Of a stretch of 64,000 bases of DNA, positions 1 to 16,641 are shown piece by piece. Where the stretch lies: positions 28,535,937 to 28,599,936 of the forward strand of contig NC_071334.1 of NCBI RefSeq assembly GCF_027744825.2, read 5' to 3'. Below the pieces are notes generated by a model. That model saw nothing but the letters and a program-made list of their open reading frames with translations, was not told the DNA's origin and did not search any database. This stretch comes from Synchiropus splendidus (taxonomy: Eukaryota; Chordata; Actinopteri; Syngnathiformes; Callionymidae). The position numbers were made by a program, and so were the translations under genes. Each line of letters opens with the position of its first letter. Position 1 is the stretch's first letter.

Positions 1-2693
1 GGAGGTACAGTTCGGCTGGACAATCATTAAAATGTGTTGACAGCGACGGAAGAACAAGGCGGCTCTTTGATTCTGGGATCACGCCACATTTAAGAGCGTT
101 TATTAAAATTGTTGCCAGCCTTATAGTCTTTTCTGACATGCAAAGAGAACAACAATGCTATTTTAAAGCATTTACTTCAGTTAAGTTGACTGAATATACA
201 TGACATCATAAATATGATTAGACGATTATAATTCACGTTCTGCCCACATATTCATTACTTAACATTAGTCATGTTTTTATTGAAATATACTTTCATATAG
301 AGATGGATACGCAGAAAGTTGTATTAAACCTTCTGTTCCAAAATGGAAACTTCTCAGTCAAATGAAAAAGTACGAGAAAGAGCTTTGGCCAAGTAGAGGT
401 CTTCTGCTGCCCCCATAGGACTAGAAATGGTATTGCAATACATTTTGTGCTTAGTGACGATGATGTTGCTCTACTATTTTAACACACTTTAGTCAGGTCA
501 ACACCCAGAGGCTTCACAAATGGAAGTGCCTTTAAAAGGATTAAAGCCAATGTTCAAATCCTGAACAGAGAAGAGCAGATAAATTTGCTTCTTTATGGTG
601 TTTTCAAGGAGCTGCCTGCCTTAGATCTTGATACAACACGATGACCACATGCCTGTCTGTCACTTCCACATGGAGCCATAATTGATGATCTCGCTCCATG
701 CATTTGGTCAGCTCTTATCAACGGCGGTCCGGCGTACTTGGCGGGAGGCTCATGGCGGAGGGCCGAGGCCTGACCAGCCTGCTCTGAGCTCACGAATTAT
801 GAAATGATAATGCTTGTCTGTGACCTCTCTTACCACTGACCTCCGCAGAAGGGTTCAAGAATGGTCATGTGACGTATGTGTGGTGTGACTGAACAGCCCC
901 CTCCACTTTCCTTCACCTATTTCTCTTGTGCTCACCAGCCATTCATGAAAGACTTTGGCGTTACAGCCGCGTCACCTTTGATAAGCACTGACCACTGCAC
1001 ATTGGTCACCACACAAAAACTGCAGTTTCCCAGTCAATAAAACCCAGTTTCTGATCATCTCGCTGTGCGTCTTTTAGTTGCATTGTCCTGCCTGTTTTAA
1101 CGTAAGAGCTCCATTAGTGCACAATCCGCCTGGAGAAAAACAACTGAAACATCACAGCTTTGTTCCCAAAAACAATCCTGGCAGAGCAGACAGTGACACC
1201 AGCAGCAGCAGCAGCAGGAAACAAGGCCTCAACCTCCAGACAAGTCTGAAGTGTAAACTGCAGCGGTGCATTAGTACAGTACAGACCAATGCCCATAACA
1301 TCTGTTTCCTTTGTGTTACAGAGGCTTTCACATTCTATAGCAAGCACATCAGTGACTGCTGCACTAATATTTGTGTTCCCCCGCACACAGACACACTGTC
1401 ACAGAAGCACTTGTCTACATTTTGTAGTTGCTGGAGGAAAATAATTGCCTTATCTGCAACTGTCAAAATGATGAATGCTCTGGAGAGCGCCAAGAATTGA
1501 CTGATGGATTTGGGGGAAACACTTTGTATAATACATTAACCCCCTCTGGTACAAAAGGCTGCACAGAAACAGATTTGTATAGACTGCTGGAAATAAATCC
1601 AGCCGAGGCTGAAGGATCGATAAACATCAGGAGTTATGGCCGGGTCCGAGTCCAGTGGAGCAGCGTGCAGACATTATTGAGATTCATGCAGGAGTTAAGA
1701 GATAAAGTGGGGGAGATGATAGAACGGAGAAATATTAGCATCTATGTGTCACTCATTCAAGTAAAACATTGGAGGCACAAACTCTTTTTCTAAGAGGTGA
1801 TTTGGGACAGGGATAAAACCAGAATTTCGCCTTCTGTCATTGCTATTTGTGACAATTTGTGAGTCCCTTCTGTAAAGGTGATTCTAAAATAGAGGCATAG
1901 CCCGTCACCTTTGACCATGATAGAAATATTTATTTCATTTGCGAGTTTGGAGTTACATTGCCAGCAATCCTTGAGGATGGTTTGTGTATAAACAGCTTAC
2001 CAAAGAAGAGCAATTTAGGTTTAAATTACAAAATATTAGGGGTAAATATGGGAAAATAAATATGAATAAAAACAGCACATGAATGCAGATGAAAACAAAA
2101 ATAAGGAATAATACAAAACAGGCCAGATCAACTAGATAGAATTGCAATGCAGACAGATCTAGATTAATTTTTTAAATAGTTTTACATTAAGCAATAATTT
2201 TAAGCAATAGTTGTAATTCAGACCTGTATATATACTGTATTACAGCATTGAAATACAGATGCCTTTTTCTTGGTTAGCCTTAAAGGTACTCCATGCACAT
2301 TATGGTTTTCTGACCCAGTATTGTTTCAATTTTGCGAGCGTCAGAAAACTAAAACAACAAGAGATCCAGTAACACATGCATGGGAGGCGCTCAGAAAAGG
2401 CAAACAGCACCAGCGAAGGATGAACCATGAAAACCTTGGTAAATGTAAATTTTGACTTGTGCTTGTTTTGTTGTGGAGCCAGTCACATGACTGACAGCTC
2501 TCCAGAAGTAATACAAATGAATGGGGAGTCTTTAGAACCTTCTAACCCATGTCCGATTTAGAGTCTTTTTCTGCAGATAAACATACAAACAGAGCAGAAA
2601 TACTGTACCGCCTCCACGTAGTGATTTGTGGAGAAACTGTTGTTTTCTCCATCTAAAATTACAACTGAATTCTGATGTATTATCATGTGTATA

Positions 2694-2694
<1 letters not shown>
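1..2694. other. Gene-free region, left edge
   Basis: I see no coding exon here. Short open frames on both strands lack family motifs and convincing splice context. The stretch around 590-880 is complex, non-repetitive and contains AT-rich homeobox-like cores (a TAATT motif near 680 and AATTATGAAATGATAAT near 795), so it could be a regulatory element, but nothing in the sequence alone proves it. The part from 1900 to 2270 is AT-rich and featureless. Confidence 0.5.
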
Positions 2695-5867
<3,173 letters not shown>

Positions 5868-6539
5868 TGTATGTTTTTATTGTGCATGACTAATTAATTG
5901 AATACAGTAAGAAGAGAAGATTTGAAATCCAATTTTTTATTGGTGAACTGTGCTTCATAAATAAAATCCAAAAGTAAAGGTCATGCACATCTGAAAACCA
6001 CTTAGGCCAGGTGCCTGATTCAAAAATGTAAAACAAATACAGCAATACAGTTAAATAAATAAAATAAGGCTGCTTTCAAAAATGTAATAGAAATACAAGG
6101 ATTCAGCTAAATAAATAAAATTCTGAAATAAAATAAGGCTGTCTCAAATAGGCACTTAAGCTCAATATAGCAATTCAAAAATGAATAATAGAAGTATAAC
6201 GCATCTCTAAATGAGGCAAAATGAAGAACCGTTGATACTCATAATTAATTGCGTTACATTTTTTAATGCATTAAATTGTGGTGTAATTAATTAATCGACT
6301 TAACACATTAAAATGACAGCTATATATACATATATGTATATATATATATATGTGTAGATAGATAGATAGATTTGGCATATTACTGAATCAATATAGCACA
6401 ATAAATCAGGATGGTGGCTATATTGAAGTTTTTATATCACCTTATTTAGACATTAAAATACCTAATGTTTCAAGACATTAGCTCTTTTAATGTCTTGAAA
6501 ATATTTGTATGAGAAATTAAATTAAATTAAACCGTTCTA

Positions 6540-6975
6540 AGAAACACACCTCCCTGTGGGGACCGTTTGCAATTTGGGGCTATTTGTGGGAACCTTTTGC
6601 CGGTCACAAGGTTAAGCCTCAGTTTAAGGATTAAAACTCTTAAATAATGGGGACATAATAATTGAATATAAGTTTCAGTTCTGGTTAAGGTGAGCCATTT
6701 GTTTTAGATGGTTAGGTTTAGGGTGAGAGCCTGAGGAAAGCATGAAAGTCAATGAAATGTCCCCACAAAACATAAAAACAACGTGTGTGTAAGTCTTATA
6801 TCTATCTTGTGGGCGACTTACTCTTGGAAACACACCTTCTTGTGAGGACCTTTTGCTTCTTTGGAAGCATTTTCCCAGTCCCGAAAAGTCCAACCCTCAG
6901 TTTGAGGATGGCAACATCATTACAATTGGGTTTAAGTTTGGGTGAGAGTCCTGGTCAAGGTTAGCCATTAGTTTT
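6540..6975. repeat. Dispersed fish repeat, two tandem copies
   Basis: Both copies carry the same ordered blocks: a start resembling GAAACACACCT, a GGGGACC or GAGGACC block followed by TTTTGC, the AGCCTCAGTTT block, then GGTTAAGGT(G/T)AGCCAT. The first copy continues into GGTTAGGTTTAGGGTGAGAGCC and a GTCCCCACAA block. Related copies occur at about 4320-4440, 44525-44760 (opposite orientation) and 52460-52610. I know this as a common type of teleost interspersed repeat but cannot assign its class without a library search. Confidence 0.6.
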
Positions 6976-7922
6976 GTGAGTGAGAGAGAGAGAGAGTGCA
7001 TTTTGAGCAGTAGAAGGCTATTTACCTTCAGACCAATAAACATTATTATATTGCACCTTGCACCTGTCCCAATAAAATTGTGGGCCAGCTGTTGTCAAAT
7101 ATTCCACATGCATGTGAAGCAGGTGACCAACAAATTTGGGATCAGTCATAACCAACCTGTCATTTAGTGCATTATGCATCTCACTTTTTTTTGCCTCTGG
7201 TTGAGTTGTTATGGGTTATTCTGCATCAAGTCGTGGCAGACTGGATTCACAAGTGGAATGATGGCAGTTGTGTCATGTGACCACCCCTATTTCATCCGTC
7301 TTGAATGATCATTTGTTTTCGCTTGTGGCCACCCTCAAATTAGGACTTTCTAGACGCTGCCAGAGGAGTTATGAGCATGAAACCTCTGCAGGATGTGCGA
7401 TTGTTGGGGTCCGTTGCTCCTCTGGCCATTAACTGGGGATTAGTGCTGGTGGGGCTCACATGCCTTTGAAGAGGTAATGCCTCACACTTCCTTTCTATTG
7501 AGAATCAGGAAGCAATCTTAGGAGAAGCCATGCAGATGGTCCAGAGCAGGAGGTCGGCGACCATTTCTGCCCCGCGTTCATAATTAAGAGGAGGCGAGGG
7601 GCTGCGGTGTGAACCAAACTGAAAAGGTCATCAGAACGAGCAGGTCTAGAAGTGAAAGGGGAAAATGTGAGACAAATATATTTAAGCGTTAACAAGCTGG
7701 TGGCGTCAGCTCGGCCTTGTTGTACATCTGTCTGCAGCCCTGTTTGTGTGCGCCTGTAAATTAGCCTGTAAAACTTGTGTCAGGAGATGCTTATGATGTC
7801 AGAGTGATTTAAGACTCCCTACTTAGGTTGAGGAAGCATGAGTGTATTGGTGCTGCAGGCACCGCGGCAGAGTGTTGGTGACTGCTGCAGCTTTATTGAA
7901 AAAGGCTCCTGGATTCCTTCAG

Positions 7923-7960
7923 GTGACCTTCCTTTGGTTCCTGGACCAAAGGAAGGTCAC
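7923..7960. repeat. Perfect 15-bp hairpin
   Basis: GTGACCTTCCTTTGG (7923-7937) is followed after an 8-base loop by its exact reverse complement CCAAAGGAAGGTCAC (7946-7960). It lies in otherwise ordinary non-coding sequence. The stem is shorter than a typical microRNA precursor. Confidence 0.85.
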
Positions 7961-9261
7961 TGTGACCCTGGCTGCCCTGGACAAGCACAATGTTTGAAAG
8001 GAGAGCAGGGAACTGTGAGTGATGTGAAAGATGTAAAAACAGAGAGGTTTCTGATATATATTTTTTTTGTATTTCAACATTTATGGTTGTTATAGAGAAT
8101 TAAAGTAAGGGATTTAAGGTTGGGCGATATTTAACACTTGTTCAACTACTAGACATGAAGTGTTAATGAAGACCTAATAACAAATTTATGTTTCGAAAAA
8201 AAGCAATATTAGTGAAATGAGTAATTATATTCTGTAAATAAATTAGTGAAATTCGGAGTTCAATCATTTTGAGCAGACGTTCTCTCATATGAATGAACAA
8301 TTCATTTAATAATTAATTATTCAAAATGATGAATATTATTATTATTTTATTGTTGTGGTTTGAAATGCGCTTTATTTCTTGAAATTCCCATTTACATCTG
8401 TCTATAGCCGTGAACTTGACGTTTAGCATGTTCTCGATCATGAAAATGTCTTTCATTTGTGTAGTTTCACTTCAACTTGAATATACACCCAAGACTCCTA
8501 ACGCCACATTTAAATGTCACTGCAGCTCTATTTCGACATCCGTCTCTCTGGTTTCCTCAGCTCCTCTATTGTTAGTGTCCTCCATGCCGAGTAGATGTGC
8601 AACTCTCTCACAGCTGTAAATCACTAACTTTATTAAAAAAAAAAAAAAAAGCAGGGGCCACTTGCTTTAAAATTTAGATTAAAGGTTAGTGAGCCACTTT
8701 TGTTTTAAGTTTCACGTAAAAAGCAGTAGGGAGGCAGTTTAAAGGGCTGCAGCAGTGCTGTGGCTGTTTACATGTTGGAGTCTGATGAGCAAGTCTAAAC
8801 ACAAACATGAATTATTCTTTATGAGGTGCAATCCTGAATGGCAGTTCGCTTGGGTCTCTACCACCATGGCGTCAGTGACAAACAACTTTTTTTTTTTTTT
8901 TAATGGAAGTGGAGAAGTTCTTCATATCATGTAATAAGGCTGCAGTGTCAATTTACACCTCATCAGTCGTGCGTTGTTTCCAGCTCTTAGGTATAGTAAA
9001 GAACTTTAATGTGACAAAAAAAAAAAAAATCACAAGAAAAGATTTTTCCTTTTCATTTGGGGTTTAATTTTTTACACTTCTTTTAAATGAGCACTTTTTG
9101 CAAACCTCAGGATTGTTGGAACGTTAAATACATAATTCTTTTTAATAAAGCTGGTTAATCATTTTAAAGACCTTCTTTACTGCTGTGTAGCCTCAGGGAC
9201 TTTGTTGCACACACGGCATCTGCTACTGTGGACTGTCGGCTACTAGACAAGGTCTCTCATG

Positions 9262-9345
9262 ATTATATTATATTATATTATATTATATTATATTATATTA
9301 TATTATATTATATTATATTATATTATATTATATTATATTATATTT
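9262..9345. repeat. (ATTAT)n pentanucleotide microsatellite
   Basis: About 17 near-perfect head-to-tail copies of a TATTA/ATTAT unit, 84 bases in all. This is the only long pentanucleotide array in the window. Confidence 0.95.
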
Positions 9346-9661
9346 TCATCATTTTATGTCATTGAAAATAAAAAAATATATATTTAAATGACTTGAACTG
9401 CTTCTACAGTCTTATTTGAGAAAGATATTATTTTTAAGCCTTAACTGAGAGCATTACACATAGCCAACCAAATGACCGCATTTCCATCGTAATGGCAGAT
9501 AAATCAGAATTTTGAGAAATATTTACAAAATTTGAGAATTAGGTGACACTCTTTAGCATACCATCATTATATTATAAGTTATAAGTTATAAAAGAAAAAA
9601 TATATATGAATTTAAAATATTATCTTTATTTATTTTTTATATAGATTTTGATGATTTGATG

Positions 9662-9666
<5 letters not shown>

Positions 9667-9746
<80 letters not shown>
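9667..9746. repeat. (AT)n microsatellite
   Basis: A pure AT dinucleotide tract of 80 bases in a generally AT-rich neighbourhood. Confidence 0.95.
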
Positions 9747-9748
<2 letters not shown>

Positions 9749-12700
9749 CACATGTACTGTTATTTTACGAATCAAAATAAAATACACATTTTTAAATAAA
9801 GGTAAGGTAAATAAAAGAACTCCATGTCAATGTGCAACATAAAAGTAATGCTGTTATGTTCCCCCTCGCAGCTCCTGGCAACTGAAGAGAGGTATGTCTG
9901 CTCTGTGTGAGGGGCCTCTTTGCCTCCAAAGAACCAGCAGAATGACAGGGTGAAGAGGAGGGGCCACTCTTTTTACACCAGGATGTAAGGTAGAATGTCT
10001 TGGGGCCTGATGCTCAGGTGCTGCTTCTAGTAAGGCTGCCATTCTGCTTCCTCTTGGTCATGTGATACATCCAAATGTGTTAAATCATGTACACCATGAA
10101 CTTTCAGCGACTCAGGACCCATTCAGTATGACAACGACAGCGCTCTGCCTCCAGATAACCGTCGCTGTTGGTCATCTGTCGGCAGCCATTAATGAAAGGT
10201 CCTGGCCTTTCCAGCAGCTGTGCACATTCTAATGCCACACAGATGTTTACATGGCAGCACTGGATGTCCAGTCCAGAGGGTCCAGTCGTCCCGAGCTCTA
10301 CAGCAGCCTCTTCTTTTCTGTGTTTGACAGCATGCACACCTGAATGTCGTCCCAGGCGCTTGTTAATGACGACACACCTTTTAACTGTAGCAATCGTGCT
10401 CGCTTGGAAATGCGAGGAATGTTCTGGAGACATCTTCAGCTTTCTTTTTTGCTTAAACTGATCCCTGTCATTAGCAGGTTTGAAGCACAATAATCATTCA
10501 TGTTTGGTGACCGTCGTGGAGAAAATACCTCCTTTGTTCAGGCATTGGACCCTTCATGTTTGTCCTTCAACATTTCCCACCAGAGGCTGCCTCAGCAAGT
10601 CAGCTGCCCCCATCTTAACCTACTCTCCCATATTTACTCACTAATATTTCAACCAGTTCACTTTTATTAGAAGGTTTGGGTTCACTTACTTCCTAACTCA
10701 ATTGCATTTTTCTTCATAAAAATAGGCATTGCAACCACTAATATTTTAGATAGCAATGTATTTGTTTTGCTGCTTACACGAGTGTAAAATGTTAAAAGAG
10801 TAGCGGAATCCTTTTCGGAAAATTACAACTTGAATAAAGCCATTCACTGCACAGAGAGGGAGAATAATGTTTCAACGGTTTGAAGCAAACTCTGTGGGTG
10901 TTCGTTGAGACGGCAGTCCTGAAATCCTTTAAAGTTTTGTCTGCTCCTTTGTGTTAAGAAGTGGTTTTCAAGGGGCTCTTCAGTCGCACCAGTTAGAATC
11001 CAAAGGGTTTTCCCAGCAAAGACAAAGACTCTTTTTACGTGTAAGGACTGGATTTTTTTTTAACAAACAGTTTAAAGAACTGACAAAACACATTGTTGGT
11101 TTCTTAAATAATACAGCTAAACGTTTTCATCATCATTATTATTTTCTGATCTTGCCATTTGTCTGATCATCATAAATATTAAATCTGTATTCTGTTAAAT
11201 AAGGGTTGGCACTTTTAAATTTAAATTTTGAATTAATGATAGACAATAATCAACCACTGTAAATAACTTCATCATGTATCAACTTTCTTTCACATTTTCC
11301 AGTCCACCAATTGAAGGTACACCACACTATACAATGTGACATCATAGCCAAAATATCCATGATGAAAATGTAAGTATATAAAAACTCAAAAAGTGTTACA
11401 GCAGAGGCTTCACACATAATTGGCGCAACCAGAGATACAGATCCAGGAATCTTTTTAAGGATTCTTTTACACTGGGAGATAGCACCATTTCCATTTGTGG
11501 CAGGTTGGTATTTGAATCCAGGATTTTTTTTAAGGCTACTTTGTCATTGGGAGATTGTATTCAAGATACGTATTCAAGCATCCACATGTGGCGTTGCTTT
11601 AAATAAGCCATCGTACAAAAATGATAATGGTGAACTCATTTCTGCAGTGTCAGAAAGGAAGTAAGTTGAGGGTCTAAATCCACGTGTGGTGACCTTTGGA
11701 GGGTGGTGACAGAACAATAAATACCCCGATGACACTTGCTCATTGAGGTGCTGACCTAACCCCCAGTGTTTACCGAAACCCTAACCTCACCAACAATGGC
11801 ATTGTTTGTTTTCTCGGAGGCCCAGAGTTCAACCAAAAGACCATGTTTGAGGAATTCTGTCGACTTCTAAATTTAGGGAATGGCTGCACAAGTGCTAAAC
11901 ACAGACCTCTCTATCCAACTGATAACCTCTTTTCCAGCAAAAACACCGAGAGCGAGGTGGATTCTGGATTTAGAGAGAAAGTCTGGTGATTATCACGTGC
12001 AGCATTCCTTCTCACCATCATCCCAAAAATCTTTTTTTTTTTTTCTCGGGTGGGGTCGTGGCTCAGTCTGATGTGCTTTGTGGTGTCTTAGAAAAACACA
12101 GCCAGTTCATTCCCTTTTTTTAAAAAAAGTCTTCACACGGCTTAAAGAGGGTTTGTTGGATTAGTTTTAACTATTTATTTTTCTTGAGCGACCACACAAC
12201 TATTTATTTGTATTTAGAGCCACCCATGGTTTTTTCTCCTCATGCACAGTGTTGGTTAACTCCTATGTGCACTATGACAAGAGGCTACAAGGTTCTGGTT
12301 CCAGATCTTTGTTTGTCATTCTGCTTGCCATGGTTCTGGCACTTTGGTTCCTCCTTAACTGTGTATATTAAATTGATACATTTGAGAGGTTGTTTGTCTA
12401 TGCATTATCTTTCTGGCATACTTTTGTGATTTGACAGTGTACTTCAATACACATCATCTGGGGGTCACAGGATTTTTCGGGACCCTCACCAGGGGACCCA
12501 GTCAGGAGTGATCAATCCCCGGCTTGTGTCCAAGTTGCGTACCACGGCTCCTCCTCAAGGATGTTTTTGGTGGCTTTTCTCAACTGCAATCCTCTAATAC
12601 CAAAAGGTTTGAGTGTTGACGCCTCTGCCAAGCCTCTGCAGCTGTTTTGAGATGGGCTCATAGCAGGCGTTCAAGCCATTGCTTGGCACTCTGTGGTGAG

Positions 12701-14405
12701 CTCTGTAGTGGTGAACTATTTGGTCCTCTGGTGCCTCATTAATCCGATCCTATCAGGAGACAGTCTGCACTAGAAGGTTGGTGGATGTTGACACCATATC
12801 TGGCCTGAGTGAAGTGTAAACTATGTCGGCTGGAACTTCAGATGTCAAACCAAGGCGACTTGGAGCAGCAAACCTCACTCAGGAGCTATTAATGCGATTT
12901 GTCCAGCATCTGAACTTTGTGTGTCTAATCTAAGAAACACAAGAAACATCTAAAACACCAATAAACGCCTTTTGAATGAACTTCATGTTGTTCCACAATA
13001 AGAATGACAACAAATCTAAAGTGGCTTTCAGTTAAATTTGTCAACATCTCACTCGGATGATACATGAGACTATCTTGTTTTCAGTCCTTGTGACTTTATC
13101 AATGTTACACAGATCTTTTTGAGTGTGGTGGCCATTTTGCAACCTTGAAAGTGCATATAAATTGGTTTAAATGCAATGAAAAATGAAAAAAAGAATCACA
13201 TCTGGGCCTATAGGAGTAATAGCAGATGTCCTGTTCTCAATTCAACTCTCAGAACTATTGGCAATCTTAATGTCTTATCTCTGTATGAGTATAAGACAAT
13301 TTGAATGACAACTCACATGACATGATGTCACCCTGAACTGGTAGTGAAGTAGCAAACTGTCTCTGTTCAGAAGAAGGCGACTGCTATAATCTGAATGAGT
13401 GCTGAAATACATATATATGTATATATATATTTTTAAGTGTTTCTAATGTGTGTTCATTGAAAACTGTGAAACGGTAAGGAGTTTACTTTGCATCAAGTGG
13501 ACTGATGCATGGAAGTCATTTACGGTTTACAAAAGAATTAAGTGGAGTAAAAATGAACTATTTGAACAACCTGTTAAGTTTGAAATGACTGATCATTCTC
13601 TGTAATACAGCAGTAGTTTGAATGTTTGACTCCAGTACAAGAATGAGTCACCTCCATTTTGTGTCTGTTTATCACTGGATCCAGGATCACTCGGATCCAG
13701 CAGCAATTTCTAACCCCTGGTGGTTGATGTGGTGAGAGGAGGCGGGCGGGGTTACCTCAACGTGCTCATTTTAGTCTGGAGGGGGGCGAGAAGGCTTTAA
13801 TTCAGAGGAAAGTGGTTATTCTATATTTGCTGCGACCGTACTGCGACTCCACCCGCCACATAAAGCCAACCCCGGCCGTAAAAGTTTATGGAATCAGAAC
13901 TTCTCTTTATTAGCTTGAACCGGTGGCAGCGCTTTTTACTAAAATAGTAAAACCGGCCCCAAACTAACTAGATGATGATTTGATTTGATTGTTTTGTTTC
14001 TGACGGAGCAGAATGGATGAACAAGTTCTGATCCGGTGGATGGGTTTTAGAGTGTCCTGCATTGCTGCAGTGGGAGCGGTCAGGTGGCTGAAAATGACTT
14101 TGACCACATGATATGTAATGTTGGGTAATTACTAGGTTGGCAAACGTAAATAGACAGGCCTACAGTGGTCAGAGCTCTGACACAGCTGCCTCCACAGAAA
14201 ATCAGCCAGCGAGAAACAACCTTCCTAAATTCACCATTAAAGAAATATACTCACTATGTGTGAATTTTCAAATACTGGCGCATATTGTTGAGTATCTCAG
14301 TAAACAATCATCGGTCCTTACATTGTTGCCTTTTGATCAGTAATAAATATCAGAAAGAAGTTTTAAATGTTTCACAACAAATCACAACCCAGGTCAGCAG
14401 AAGGC
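9747..14405. other. Gene-free region left of chst3
   Basis: No exon of a recognisable family is visible on either strand. The stretch 9850-10490 is complex and carries overlapping open frames on both strands (up to 128 codons), which is more likely conserved non-coding sequence or chance than a gene because no protein motif is seen. The stretch 11400-11600 has an imperfect internal repeat (two AGGATTYTTTT blocks each followed by a GGGAGAT block). The rest holds nothing I can name. Confidence 0.45.
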
Positions 14406-14411
14406 TTTATT
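14406..14411 (-). terminator. Candidate chst3 polyadenylation signal
   Basis: The minus strand reads AATAAA here, in the context ACAATAAAGCC, and is followed downstream on that strand by a GT-rich stretch (GGTTGTGATTTGTTGTG), which is the usual downstream element. If used, chst3 would have a 3' UTR of about 2.2 kb containing the (AT)n tract and the duplicated exon. A second AATAAA on the minus strand lies at about 15246. Choice between them is inference. Confidence 0.4.
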
Positions 14412-15661
14412 GTCAGATGAGAAAATACAAAGGACAGAGCCAGAATCAGCACTGGGCCGATCTGAATATCGGGGTCAGTTTTATCAGCAGCCGGGGGACT
14501 TGTGTCAACAGACGGGGACGTGCCGACAAACACAATCCTGCAAAACCAGCTGCAGTCGGAATGCTTGCATACAGTAGAAGGGTAAACATCTGTTTTCTTT
14601 TCCTCCTCCTTACAGTCCTGAAGATGACTTCAAACGATTTTTACACAATTACAAGTGTGCGTGTACAGAGTCCAACGATCCGCCGCAGCGCATTCCCAGC
14701 AGGACTCACCACGAGGACACGCATTAGGAACTGTGCTTCTTCCAACATCTCACAAGAGCAACCCCTGGTCTTGTACAAAGCAATTCATTCCAGGATTATA
14801 ACAACTTATCATGCTTCACCTGAGGTCTGCCCAGGCAGAAATAACTAAGAAAAGTTCTGAAAAGGGTTTGAATTGATTTAACATAGTGCAAAACCCCTTT
14901 GGGTTGACCATATTTGGATCTAACTCTGGGGTAAATGAGGCACGTTTGGGTTGGCAGGCAAATGGTGTGAAAAAACAAAGGGGGCGTTAACCATGTCCGT
15001 TTGAAAAGAAACACACCAAACTGATAAGTATTAAAATATTTACTTTACAGATTTGTTCTTTCATCATGTGAAGGCCACCTGCTCAAAGACACTGAATCCT
15101 GACACTTATAAGGCAAGTCTGATCGCAGCAGACATGAGGAGTTAGCGAGAATACCACTTTTACGAAACAGCAAAAACACTCAAAGGCAGGTCATACTACG
15201 TTTCCCTCTGTGCAAAACAAGGCAAGGTCTAAAACACAATGGCCATTTATTAAATATATATAGGAGTCAGAAGCGCAACCAATCACAGAGCCCATATAGA
15301 CAGGCAACCACGTACAATCACACGTTCACGCCGAATAGATGTATGTTCATTCCAACCTTGGTGTATGATGACCATAAAAACATTCAAGAGGCAAAGAGAG
15401 AAGGAAGGGAGGCAGCGAAATGCCTGAAAAGTAAAGATGTGAATTACAAGGGGCAGGCAAACACATACAACAGAATAATTAATTTAGGCTTTGGTTGTTC
15501 ACTGTAGCTGTTGCAGTGCATTATGGGAGTGGAAGTGCTTCTTACAGATCCAACATGGCCAGTGACTCATTTTCGAGCCTCCTGATGGAAGATGCCTGAT
15601 GAGGTGGTCAGAGCAGCTAATTTACAGTTATGTACATCGGTAACTTCTACTTGAAGGTCAT

Positions 15662-15771
<110 letters not shown>

Positions 15772-15808
15772 CAGAGCTTGTGAATCCGAAAACCATCATT
15801 TTTCGATC

Positions 15809-16073
15809 TGTCAAATATCTGTCAAAAAAGCAGCTCTATAGCTCTAGCCAATCCCTGAACAATTGTCAGACTATTGTCACAGTATTTACAGTGACTTAAA
15901 TAATAAATACTGCTTACATATGTTTGACTATACTCAGCTGCAGTCTGTTAGCACTTACCTTGAGATTAAGTTGTTCTCCTTCTCCTTCTCAATGAAGGAG
16001 AATAACCAATCAGCAAGGGCCACAAAGAAGACAAAGCACACTGTGTATTTGATCCTCATTCTTGAATGTGGTC
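15809..16073 (-). pseudogene. Duplicated, orphan copy of chst3 exon 2
   Basis: This segment matches about 17989-18255 closely, in the same orientation, and contains a second copy of the chst3 membrane-anchor exon (15959-16059 from its Met codon to the donor). The copy keeps the GTAAGTGC splice donor and an open frame. It begins MRIKYTVCFVFFVAL as in the real exon, then differs by a net insertion of 21 bases (7 codons), then ends KENNLISR as in the real exon. Homology stops just upstream of the Met codon, so the original exon's 5' edge and acceptor context are not copied. No copy of the catalytic exon lies downstream on the minus strand. It sits 3' of the chst3 stop codon, so normal splicing would not use it. 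It is either a fragment of a lost tandem gene or a local segmental duplication. Confidence 0.85.
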
Positions 16074-16641
16074 CTGTTGTGTGTATGTTAGTACACATCT
16101 TGAGAGTAGCAGTTCATGTGTGCCATGACAAACGGGGGAGGAAGTGCAGCTGCACACAGCTCCCGGTGGGGAATGTACTGATGTTCTGGATCAAGGTCAC
16201 TGTAACAGCCTCATATCCTCAATGGCAGACCAGCTACCAGGGATTTGTCTTGACTTCCCAGCTTGAGAGTGTCTTGAGTGTTTTTAAGCAAACGGACATG
16301 TCAAAGTAAGTGATGACGACACCAGCAGTGGTGGTTAAGGATAAGAAAAAACAATCATTGATGAACAACTGAAGTCATAAATCCCGCACAAAAAATGATG
16401 TACCTTCAATATACACTACCCGAGAAGGTAGACATGGAATCAAGAACAGTATGACCTTTAATCTAAGAGAAATGTTGACCAGAGTAATAAATCCTTGATG
16501 ATGATGCCAAACATAAGCAAATGAGCTCGAAAATAAAAACTATTTAAACGCTAGCATGCCTTCACAGCACACCGAGAGCACCATAAAACATTTAAGAAGC
16601 ATCATCTAATAAATAAGAGTCATTGAGGAGTCCTTCCACAA

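Noticed and set aside
14285..14848. 187-codon open frame on the plus strand
   Set aside because: No recognisable domain. It lies opposite the probable chst3 3' UTR, and its composition is not protein-like.
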